Assembly (NCBI RefSeq): GCF_029227915.1 | Contig: NC_079883.1 | Coordinates: forward strand, 11,532,001-11,596,000 | Length of the DNA stretch: 64,000 nucleotides | Source: Hydractinia symbiolongicarpus | Taxonomy: Eukaryota > Cnidaria > Hydrozoa > Anthoathecata > Hydractiniidae | Direction of reading: 5' to 3' | Shown here: positions 53,578-64,000 of the stretch, in pieces | Layout of the letters: each line of letters opens with the position of its first letter | How positions within the stretch are numbered: position 1 is the stretch's first letter | The notes under the pieces: generated by a model | What the model was told of the DNA's origin: nothing | Databases searched by the model: none | What the model saw: only the letters and a program-made list of their open reading frames with translations | Translations under genes and position numbers: made by a program

Positions 53578-54039
53578 ACCAACGTCTACCAAACACAAAC
53601 GGTCTTTTTTAAGACCACACATCTTTAAAAAAACATTTACTTGGCGTCACTACAAGTTAACCGAAGTTAATAAAACTTCTAAATAATGTGCTTAAGAACA
53701 CTAGCCTACATTTAAAATACTTCCCCATGTGTGTGTGTGGATTAGCTTCACTTTTCATACGTATTATTAGCTGTACTTGCAGAAAAGACAAGTACATTGA
53801 TCCATGTTATTGCTTACATTTAACTTAACCCAGCTTTTCACGGAAACACTCCCAGGCAAATTAACCCTACAAAGTATTTCTAAATTTTTTTTGTGTCATA
53901 TATGACATAGTATCGTATAGCAATAAATGTAACTGTGACAAGACTTTACACATTGTGTAATTTGGAAGCGTGCACAAAGTAATGTTTTAAAAGATTTGTG
54001 GCTATAAAAATAGCCGTTTTTGTTGAGCAATGACAACGC

Positions 54040-54396
<357 letters not shown>

Positions 54397-54874
54397 TTAA
54401 CAGAATTCAGACAGCTTTAAAAAGAGGCCATAAAATTACCTACTGCTCGTGGAAACACCCTAATTAACCAATAGAGTTGCGTCATTACAAAATGTTCCGA
54501 ACATTTTGTACATTTTTTTAAGTAAAACTGTAGTTTTTTTAAAAATTCGTGGTCTTAATGTTTCAGTAAGGCAATAAATTTGGCATCGTTGGAATTCGCC
54601 AAACCTTCTGCTACTTACTAAAAAAAAAAAAAGTCAAAAGCTTTTGTGTATCAGAAGATACAGCCGTTTTCCCGTAGCCAAAAAACACAGATTTTATAAA
54701 AATGTTAAAGTAATGAGCGTAATGTCATTATGCAGCCAATCAGAAATTACTTTCTTAGCACCAATCAAATGGTTTGTTTTGAACCTTAGCTGTCAATCAA
54801 TATGAGAAATAAAACTTTGGCGCGATAGTGCATTTTAGACCGTCTTGTGTATCCGTACTACATCGACTTCTTAA

Positions 54875-55288
<414 letters not shown>

Positions 55289-55649
55289 GCATCTTACCAA
55301 ACAAAAAACGGCTATTTTTATAGCCACACATCCATAAAAAATATTACGGCTAGCTTTTTATATCAAACTTTGTTCTGCTTTCTGTTTAAATTTTATGCTA
55401 CATAAAAATTTTATGCTACATAAAGTTTGACAATGTTAAAAATATGAAGGGCAAGAAAAGTAAAAGCAAGAAAATAAGAAATTTAAAAACGAAAATACTT
55501 AAACTTAGGGAATCTAATCTTAAAATTACTCTTTTTTAACTGTTTAAGTGACTTAAACAAGTTTAACTTTGTACCAAGATAATGTTTTTTTGTAAATGTG
55601 TGGCTATAAAAATAGCCGTTTGTTAATGTAATAGCCAGATACACACAAA

Positions 55650-56201
55650 TTATTTTTTTGCGGTCTTCTTTGCTGCCTTTTTGGGAGTCTTTTTGACCTT
55701 CTTTGCTGCAGGTTTTTTAGCAACAGGCTTCTTTGTGGGTTTCTTAGCTGCTGGTTTCTTAGCCGAGGCTTTCTTTGTGGCAGGCTTCTTTGCTGCTTTC
55801 TTTGGCGTGCTCTTCTTTGCTGGCTTCTTTTTTGGTGTACTTTTCTTTGCAGTAGGCTTCTTTGCCGTTGGCTTTTTTGCTGCGGCCTTTTTCTTAGGTT
55901 TTTCTTTTTTTACCTGACCTAGCTTGAATGATCCAGAAGCACCAGTGCCTTTAGTTTGAATCAAATCGCCTGATGTTACTCCTCGTTTAAGAGCCATTTT
56001 CAGATGATGATCTGAGTTTTCAGCAACTTTGTAATTTGCATGAATATATTTTGTAATAGCTTGGCGAGATGAACCACCGCGTTCCTTTAGGGTAGCGATA
56101 GCAGCCTTGATCATGTCCACATATTTAGGGTGATCAGCTGTCTTCTTTGCAGCAGGTTTCTTCTTGGGTGCGATTTTCTTTGGAGAAGCTGCTTCACTCA
56201 T
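55650..56201 (-). CDS. H1: Linker histone H1 (unit 10)
   Basis: Same protein as 2759-3310. Stem-loop at 55602-55617. Confidence 0.97.
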   Translation of the reverse strand: MSEAASPKKIAPKKKPAAKKTADHPKYVDMIKAAIATLKERGGSSRQAITKYIHANYKVAENSDHHLKMALKRGVTSGDLIQTKGTGASGSFKLGQVKKEKPKKKAAAKKPTAKKPTAKKSTPKKKPAKKSTPKKAAKKPATKKASAKKPAAKKPTKKPVAKKPAAKKVKKTPKKAAKKTAKK

Positions 56202-56780
56202 TTTTAATGTTTTCTTACAACAATCCAACGATAAACGATGCTTGTTATCACAGTAGAAGTATACTAAACATTACCGTGTAAATGAGATATAATTTAAGAC
56301 GGTGCGAAGTATGCGGACGTAAAAGTACCACTCCCGGGAATTGATTTGGCGCGAAAACAGAAATGTGTGTTTCTGTACATCGTATAATGTCCGTTTTGGG
56401 AGCCGCGACTATGCGAAAGCATGTTAATTTTTATTTGTAGCACGACGCAATAGTCTGAAAGAGAAGCTGCTGGAGTTTGAGGTCTTCAGCATTACATCTA
56501 CTCTGTTAATTTGGGCTTCTTCCGCGCCCGTGTTAGGATTTTCATAAAGCGTTCTTTGGTTTGCGTTGCGTATGTCGGCCTACATCATCGACACGGCCTG
56601 TTTCCGGCTATTAGGAGCAATTCATATATTGGGCACTGCGTTTCGACTTTTTTATTAGACCACAGTAAAAAAATTCACTCACAGAAGTCCCTTTCTTTCA
56701 TGGCTACAAACACGAAGAATTCTGTCGTAAGTAAAACGAATGCGCAAGCCAAAATAACGATGGGGCGAAGTCATAAGCAT

Positions 56781-56853
56781 CGCCCTGTGGCCCAATGGAT
56801 AAGGCATCTGACTACGAATCAGGGGATTCCAGGTTCGACTCCTGGCAGGGTCG
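56781..56853 (+). tRNA. tRNA-Arg-ACG: tRNA-Arg(ACG)-like (unit 10)
   Basis: Same sequence as 3890-3962; anticodon at 56814-56816. Confidence 0.85.
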
Positions 56854-57175
56854 CACTGTCGCATTTCGGCTGCATGGTCTACTGTGTAACGCGCGCGCAC
56901 GTTCTGGCGTAATGCGTTGATAAACGGAATGTACGCAGTCATATTGGAAAGTAATATCACGCACTTAGTATCGTCGCCTTTGTTAGCATTCATGTAAGTT
57001 ACCATCCACTCGCTACAGTCGCTCTCCATCCTACGGCTAAATCAACAGCCGTGATTTTTACTATGTCGCCGTCCATCCGTACGCGGTGACAGTTGTAAGC
57101 TTTACAGTAACGTGACATGCTCCACAAGCAGTTACGGTGTGTGGACGATGCCTATCATGGCAACGCTTGTTCTTT

Positions 57176-57379
57176 ATCGCTTCTCGGCCTAATGGCTAAG
57201 ATCAAGTGTAGTATCTGTTCTTATCAGTTTACTGTTCTTATCAGTTTAATATCTGGTAGGCCATTCTCTGAATGGTCAGTATATTAATCTGATTTTTGGC
57301 CTTGGGTCATGGAGGTGGATTCATTCACGCCGTGACCACGGGTTGCCTTGGTGTTGCACTATTACCGATGGCGGCCCAC
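57176..57379 (+). ncRNA. U2: U2 snRNA variant with 17 nt tandem duplication (unit 10)
   Basis: CTGTTCTTATCAGTTTA occurs twice in tandem (57215-57231 and 57232-57248), lengthening the RNA to about 204 nt. The duplication lies just 3' of the branch-point sequence GTAGTA and contains the 5' strand of stem IIa, so two alternative IIa pairings exist and the branch-point region is moved away from the IIb/Sm domain. The promoter, Sm site and 3' stems are unchanged, so it is probably transcribed, but function is doubtful. Confidence 0.93.
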
Positions 57380-57569
57380 ATAAGCAATAAAAGAATAATA
57401 GCAGTCCTCTTTCCGACGGCACTCTGCATAGTCTACGGCGGGAACAAAACGCGTACACTGGGGGAGAATACAGCCTATGCCCCGCGACACGGCAGTTTAT
57501 AACACACTCAAGCCACAAGCATTAACAAACTTTGAAGGGTACCCTCATGCTACGGTGCAGTTCCAACTC

Positions 57570-57734
57570 ATACTTACCTGACGGGGAAGTAAAGACTGAT
57601 CAATGAGGGTTTTCTTCCAGAGTGAGGCTCTTGCATTGCACTACGCTTGGGCTGACCTCTGCGATTACTGCAAACGTCAGTAACTCGACCGTACAATTTC
57701 TGGTAGTGGGGGCCTGCGTCCGCGCTCGCCCCCT
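57570..57734 (+). ncRNA. U1: U1 snRNA (unit 10)
   Basis: Copy of 4662-4826. Confidence 0.96.
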
Positions 57735-58083
57735 CCTTAAGTCAAAATGAATGAGCTTAGAAAAGTTGCGCGGCCAAATGTCGGTGGTGACTTAAACGCT
57801 AAGGTAAAACCTCGCTTGGCTGTTACGAAACGTGATTGCGATATAAGTCCTCGGAAGGCGGCGGAATTTTATTTTATTTGCCATTCCGTCAGGGTTATTG
57901 GATGATCGGCAATAGATCGAGTTTGTATGCATTTGAAAGCTCTTTTTTCTCGTACTATCACCTGAAAATGTCGTAGGAAAATGTCATAGGAAACACTTTC
58001 AACAACCGCCACGTTCCTTAATTGTTATAACAAGAAATATATCACAGCACCATTGAAATGAAAAGGCAACAAATGAAAATGAA

Positions 58084-58203
58084 AAGCCTACGACACCGGG
58101 AGTTCCCAGGCGGTCCCCCATCCAAGTACTATCCCGGCCCGACGATGCTTAACTTCCGTGATCAGACGAGAACGGGTGTGTTCATCGTGGTATGGCCGTA
58201 GAC
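58084..58203 (-). rRNA. 5S: 5S rRNA (unit 10)
   Basis: Copy of 5176-5295. Confidence 0.97.
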
Positions 58204-58400
58204 ATTAGTAGGGGCAAATACGTGCAATTTATTTTGACGTTGTGATCAAATTTTTTTATTTAATTTCTTTGAGTTACTTAGGACAAGGCGTATGCATGGA
58301 TTATCTATTAGACTTTAAGGTTATAGTTTTGTGAAAAAAACAATGTTTTTTTAAAGATGTGTGGCTATAAAAATAGCCGTTGTTTTCTGAGTGTAGCGGT

Positions 58401-58780
58401 TTACTTCTTCTGTCCTTTGTCGTTCTTCTTTGGGAGTAAGACAGCTTGAATGTTTGGCAAAACACCACCAGCTGCAATGGTTACACCGCTCAAAAGTTTG
58501 TTTAATTTTCATCATTACGAACAGCCAATTGTAAATGTCTTGGAATAATCCTAGCTTTTTTGTTGTCTCTTGCTGCGTTACCAGCCAACTCCAATATCTC
58601 AGCAGATAAATATTCCAAGACGGCTGCTAAGTAAACTGGTGCTCCAGATCCAATTCGGTTAGCATAGTGCCCTCTACGAAGGAATCTATGCACTCTACCG
58701 ACTGGAAATTGAAGTCCAGCTCTTGAGGATCTTGTCTTGGCTTTAGCCTTAGCTTTTCCACCTTTTCCACGTCCAGACAT
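58401..58780 (-). pseudogene. H2A: Histone H2A truncated by 1 bp deletion (unit 10)
   Basis: AATTTTC replaces AATTCTTC near 58506-58509, removing one base. The frame ends after 92 residues (LAVRNDEN, stop at 58502-58504) instead of 126. Lost are acidic-patch Glu92, the last helices and the whole docking domain, so the product could not fold normally with H3. The sequence beyond to the old stop at 58401 and the stem-loop (58363-58378) are intact, implying a recent lesion or a base-calling error. Confidence 0.88.
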
Positions 58781-59064
58781 AACTGCGATTTGATTTGTAA
58801 GTTAATACAAAAACGTACGAATATTTAACGTAAGTGTTAACGAAATAAACTTTACTCGTTTTTTCATCATAAAAATAGGATCGAAATCATGTTTTTTTAA
58901 CCAATCATAATTAAGTATTAAACAAAAGATTTTTTTTTTAACCAATTAAATTGCGTATCGGCGTTTTCGGATCGAATTCGATCCGATTTTTTTACTTATA
59001 AACAAAAAGTTTTGACTTGCAGTTTAATGCTTATTTACAAGTTAAGTAGCAAAAATTTTTAACC

Positions 59065-59469
59065 ATGTCTGACGCAGCAGCTAAAGGAGGAAAACAGGCA
59101 CCTAAAGTAGCCAAGAAAGGTGAAAAAAGAGCCGGCAAAAAAGGAGGAAAGATTGGTGGAACTGGTGAAAAGAAACGCAAGAGAAAGAGAAAGGAAAGTT
59201 ATGCTATTTACATCTACAATGTTTTGAAACAAGTTCACCCAGATGTCGGAGTTTCAAGCAAAGCTATGAGCATCATGAACTCATTTGTCAACGACATCTT
59301 TGAGCGCATTGCTTCCGAAGCTTCGCGTTTGGCTCTTCAAAACAAAAAGTCGACCATCTCTTCTCGTGAAATTCAAACCGCAGTACGTCTTCTCTTGCCT
59401 GGAGAACTTGCAAAACACGCAGTCAGTGAAGGAACAAAAGCCGTCACAAAATACACAAGCAGCAAGTAA
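59065..59469 (+). CDS. H2B: Histone H2B (unit 11)
   Basis: Same protein as 282-686. Stem-loop at 59493-59508. Confidence 0.99.
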   Translation: MSDAAAKGGKQAPKVAKKGEKRAGKKGGKIGGTGEKKRKRKRKESYAIYIYNVLKQVHPDVGVSSKAMSIMNSFVNDIFERIASEASRLALQNKKSTISSREIQTAVRLLLPGELAKHAVSEGTKAVTKYTSSK

Positions 59470-59931
59470 ACCAACGTCTACCAAACACAAACGGTCTTTT
59501 TTAAGACCACACATCTTTAAAAAAACATTTACTTGGCGTCACTACAAGTTAACCGAAGTTAATAAAACTTCTAAATAATGTGCTTAAGAACACTAGCCTA
59601 CATTTAAAATACTTCCCCATGTGTGTGTGTGGATTAGCTTCACTTTTCATACGTATTATTAGCTGTACTTGCAGAAAAGACAAGTACATTGATCCATGTT
59701 ATTGCTTACATTTAACTTAACCCAGCTTTTCACGGAAACACTCCCAGGCAAATTAACCCTACAAAGTATTTCTAAATTTTTTTTGTGTCATATATGACAT
59801 AGTATCGTATAGCAATAAATGTAACTGTGACAAGACTTTACACATTGTGTAATTTGGAAGCGTGCACAAAGTAATGTTTTAAAAGATTTGTGGCTATAAA
59901 AATAGCCGTTTTTGTTGAGCAATGACAACGC

Positions 59932-60288
<357 letters not shown>

Positions 60289-60766
60289 TTAACAGAATTC
60301 AGACAGCTTTAAAAAGAGGCCATAAAATTACCTACTGCTCGTGGAAACACCCTAATTAACCAATAGAGTTGCGTCATTACAAAATGTTCCGAACATTTTG
60401 TACATTTTTTTAAGTAAAACTGTAGTTTTTTTAAAAATTCGTGGTCTTAATGTTTCAGTAAGGCAATAAATTTGGCATCGTTGGAATTCGCCAAACCTTC
60501 TGCTACTTACTAAAAAAAAAAAAAGTCAAAAGCTTTTGTGTATCAGAAGATACAGCCGTTTTCCCGTAGCCAAAAAACACAGATTTTATAAAAATGTTAA
60601 AGTAATGAGCGTAATGTCATTATGCAGCCAATCAGAAATTACTTTCTTAGCACCAATCAAATGGTTTGTTTTGAACCTTAGCTGTCAATCAATATGAGAA
60701 ATAAAACTTTGGCGCGATAGTGCATTTTAGACCGTCTTGTGTATCCGTACTACATCGACTTCTTAA

Positions 60767-61180
<414 letters not shown>

Positions 61181-61541
61181 GCATCTTACCAAACAAAAAA
61201 CGGCTATTTTTATAGCCACACATCCATAAAAAATATTACGGCTAGCTTTTTATATCAAACTTTGTTCTGCTTTCTGTTTAAATTTTATGCTACATAAAAA
61301 TTTTATGCTACATAAAGTTTGACAATGTTAAAAATATGAAGGGCAAGAAAAGTAAAAGCAAGAAAATAAGAAATTTAAAAACGAAAATACTTAAACTTAG
61401 GGAATCTAATCTTAAAATTACTCTTTTTTAACTGTTTAAGTGACTTAAACAAGTTTAACTTTGTACCAAGATAATGTTTTTTTGTAAATGTGTGGCTATA
61501 AAAATAGCCGTTTGTTAATGTAATAGCCAGATACACACAAA

Positions 61542-62093
61542 TTATTTTTTTGCGGTCTTCTTTGCTGCCTTTTTGGGAGTCTTTTTGACCTTCTTTGCTG
61601 CAGGTTTTTTAGCAACAGGCTTCTTTGTGGGTTTCTTAGCTGCTGGTTTCTTAGCCGAGGCTTTCTTTGTGGCAGGCTTCTTTGCTGCTTTCTTTGGCGT
61701 GCTCTTCTTTGCTGGCTTCTTTTTTGGTGTACTTTTCTTTGCAGTAGGCTTCTTTGCCGTTGGCTTTTTTGCTGCGGCCTTTTTCTTAGGTTTTTCTTTT
61801 TTTACCTGACCTAGCTTGAATGATCCAGAAGCACCAGTGCCTTTAGTTTGAATCAAATCGCCTGATGTTACTCCTCGTTTAAGAGCCATTTTCAGATGAT
61901 GATCTGAGTTTTCAGCAACTTTGTAATTTGCATGAATATATTTTGTAATAGCTTGGCGAGATGAACCACCGCGTTCCTTTAGGGTAGCGATAGCAGCCTT
62001 GATCATGTCCACATATTTAGGGTGATCAGCTGTCTTCTTTGCAGCAGGTTTCTTCTTGGGTGCGATTTTCTTTGGAGAAGCTGCTTCACTCAT
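61542..62093 (-). CDS. H1: Linker histone H1 (unit 11)
   Basis: Same protein as 2759-3310. Stem-loop at 61494-61509. Confidence 0.97.
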   Translation of the reverse strand: MSEAASPKKIAPKKKPAAKKTADHPKYVDMIKAAIATLKERGGSSRQAITKYIHANYKVAENSDHHLKMALKRGVTSGDLIQTKGTGASGSFKLGQVKKEKPKKKAAAKKPTAKKPTAKKSTPKKKPAKKSTPKKAAKKPATKKASAKKPAAKKPTKKPVAKKPAAKKVKKTPKKAAKKTAKK

Positions 62094-62672
62094 TTTTAAT
62101 GTTTTCTTACAACAATCCAACGATAAACGATGCTTGTTATCACAGTAGAAGTATACTAAACATTACCGTGTAAATGAGATATAATTTAAGACGGTGCGAA
62201 GTATGCGGACGTAAAAGTACCACTCCCGGGAATTGATTTGGCGCGAAAACAGAAATGTGTGTTTCTGTACATCGTATAATGTCCGTTTTGGGAGCCGCGA
62301 CTATGCGAAAGCATGTTAATTTTTATTTGTAGCACGACGCAATAGTCTGAAAGAGAAGCTGCTGGAGTTTGAGGTCTTCAGCATTACATCTACTCTGTTA
62401 ATTTGGGCTTCTTCCGCGCCCGTGTTAGGATTTTCATAAAGCGTTCTTTGGTTTGCGTTGCGTATGTCGGCCTACATCATCGACACGGCCTGTTTCCGGC
62501 TATTAGGAGCAATTCATATATTGGGCACTGCGTTTCGACTTTTTTATTAGACCACAGTAAAAAAATTCACTCACAGAAGTCCCTTTCTTTCATGGCTACA
62601 AACACGAAGAATTCTGTCGTAAGTAAAACGAATGCGCAAGCCAAAATAACGATGGGGCGAAGTCATAAGCAT

Positions 62673-62745
62673 CGCCCTGTGGCCCAATGGATAAGGCATC
62701 TGACTACGAATCAGGGGATTCCAGGTTCGACTCCTGGCAGGGTCG
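62673..62745 (+). tRNA. tRNA-Arg-ACG: tRNA-Arg(ACG)-like (unit 11)
   Basis: Same sequence as 3890-3962; anticodon at 62706-62708. Confidence 0.85.
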
Positions 62746-63067
62746 CACTGTCGCATTTCGGCTGCATGGTCTACTGTGTAACGCGCGCGCACGTTCTGGC
62801 GTAATGCGTTGATAAACGGAATGTACGCAGTCATATTGGAAAGTAATATCACGCACTTAGTATCGTCGCCTTTGTTAGCATTCATGTAAGTTACCATCCA
62901 CTCGCTACAGTCGCTCTCCATCCTACGGCTAAATCAACAGCCGTGATTTTTACTATGTCGCCGTCCATCCGTACGCGGTGACAGTTGTAAGCTTTACAGT
63001 AACGTGACATGCTCCACAAGCAGTTACGGTGTGTGGACGATGCCTATCATGGCAACGCTTGTTCTTT

Positions 63068-63254
63068 ATCGCTTCTCGGCCTAATGGCTAAGATCAAGTG
63101 TAGTATCTGTTCTTATCAGTTTAATATCTGGTAGGCCATTCTCTGAATGGTCAGTATATTAATCTGATTTTTGGCCTTGGGTCATGGAGGTGGATTCATT
63201 CACGCCGTGACCACGGGTTGCCTTGGTGTTGCACTATTACCGATGGCGGCCCAC
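63068..63254 (+). ncRNA. U2: U2 snRNA (unit 11)
   Basis: Copy of 4285-4471, without the duplication seen in unit 10. Confidence 0.97.
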
Positions 63255-63444
63255 ATAAGCAATAAAAGAATAATAGCAGTCCTCTTTCCGACGGCACTCT
63301 GCATAGTCTACGGCGGGAACAAAACGCGTACACTGGGGGAGAATACAGCCTATGCCCCGCGACACGGCAGTTTATAACACACTCAAGCCACAAGCATTAA
63401 CAAACTTTGAAGGGTACCCTCATGCTACGGTGCAGTTCCAACTC

Positions 63445-63609
63445 ATACTTACCTGACGGGGAAGTAAAGACTGATCAATGAGGGTTTTCTTCCAGAGTGA
63501 GGCTCTTGCATTGCACTACGCTTGGGCTGACCTCTGCGATTACTGCAAACGTCAGTAACTCGACCGTACAATTTCTGGTAGTGGGGGCCTGCGTCCGCGC
63601 TCGCCCCCT
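63445..63609 (+). ncRNA. U1: U1 snRNA (unit 11)
   Basis: Copy of 4662-4826. Confidence 0.96.
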
Positions 63610-63958
63610 CCTTAAGTCAAAATGAATGAGCTTAGAAAAGTTGCGCGGCCAAATGTCGGTGGTGACTTAAACGCTAAGGTAAAACCTCGCTTGGCTGTTA
63701 CGAAACGTGATTGCGATATAAGTCCTCGGAAGGCGGCGGAATTTTATTTTATTTGCCATTCCGTCAGGGTTATTGGATGATCGGCAATAGATCGAGTTTG
63801 TATGCATTTGAAAGCTCTTTTTTCTCGTACTATCACCTGAAAATGTCGTAGGAAAATGTCATAGGAAACACTTTCAACAACCGCCACGTTCCTTAATTGT
63901 TATAACAAGAAATATATCACAGCACCATTGAAATGAAAAGGCAACAAATGAAAATGAA

Positions 63959-64000
63959 AAGCCTACGACACCGGGAGTTCCCAGGCGGTCCCCCATCCAA
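63959..64000 (-). rRNA. 5S: 5S rRNA, 3' part only (unit 11)
   Basis: The last 42 nt of the minus-strand 5S gene; the 5' part lies beyond the window. Confidence 0.95.

Overview
The window is one uninterrupted tandem array of a multigene repeat of about 5.88 kb: ten complete units plus most of an eleventh. Every unit carries the five replication-dependent histone genes (H2B, H4, H3, H1, H2A; all intronless, all with 3' histone stem-loops) and four non-coding RNA genes: a tRNA-Arg(ACG)-like gene, U2 snRNA, U1 snRNA and 5S rRNA. The DNA is therefore eukaryotic and animal. Metazoan-type histone stem-loops, a lysine-rich H1 inside the repeat, an H3.2-type H3 and U1/U2 genes with a shared element near -50 all fit an invertebrate. 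AT-rich spacers and the H2A/H2B sequences make me think of a cnidarian (perhaps a hydrozoan), but the sequence alone does not prove this.

Layout of one unit (unit 1, positions 1-5876): H2B (+, 282-686), H4 (-, 1149-1460), H3 (+, 1987-2397), H1 (-, 2759-3310), tRNA-Arg (+, 3890-3962), U2 (+, 4285-4471), U1 (+, 4662-4826), 5S (-, 5176-5295), H2A (-, 5493-5873). H2A diverges from the H2B of the next unit across a 284 bp bidirectional promoter, and H4 diverges from H3 across a 526 bp one; H2B/H4 and H3/H1 converge. Unit starts: 1, 5877, 11754, 17629, 23505, 29381, 35257, 41133, 47009, 52892, 58784. Lengths: 5876, 5877, 5875, 5876, 5876, 5876, 5876, 5876, 5883, 5892, then 5217+ (cut by the window end inside 5S).

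The units are almost identical, as expected from concerted evolution. The differences I found are few: +1 bp in H2A of unit 2; -1 T in the H4-H3 spacer of unit 3; an Ala-to-Ser change in H3 of unit 4; two substitutions in unit 7; a 7 bp tandem duplication breaking H2B in unit 9; a 17 bp tandem duplication in U2 and a 1 bp deletion breaking H2A in unit 10; and a T/G difference just downstream of U1 that splits the array into units 1-5 (T) and 6-11 (G).

Together the unit supplies S-phase chromatin proteins (Pol II, non-polyadenylated mRNAs), splicing RNAs (Pol II snRNA promoters) and translation RNAs (Pol III 5S and tRNA). Such a nine-gene mixed-polymerase repeat is the most interesting aspect. 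Also notable are perfect palindromes in both divergent promoters, a two-class set of histone stem-loops with compensatory changes, an A-rich downstream element at near-fixed spacing, a shared U1/U2 proximal element, an unusual tRNA and a U1 with a divergent U1-70K loop. In regulatory entries for unit 1, the same feature recurs in each later unit at the corresponding offset.
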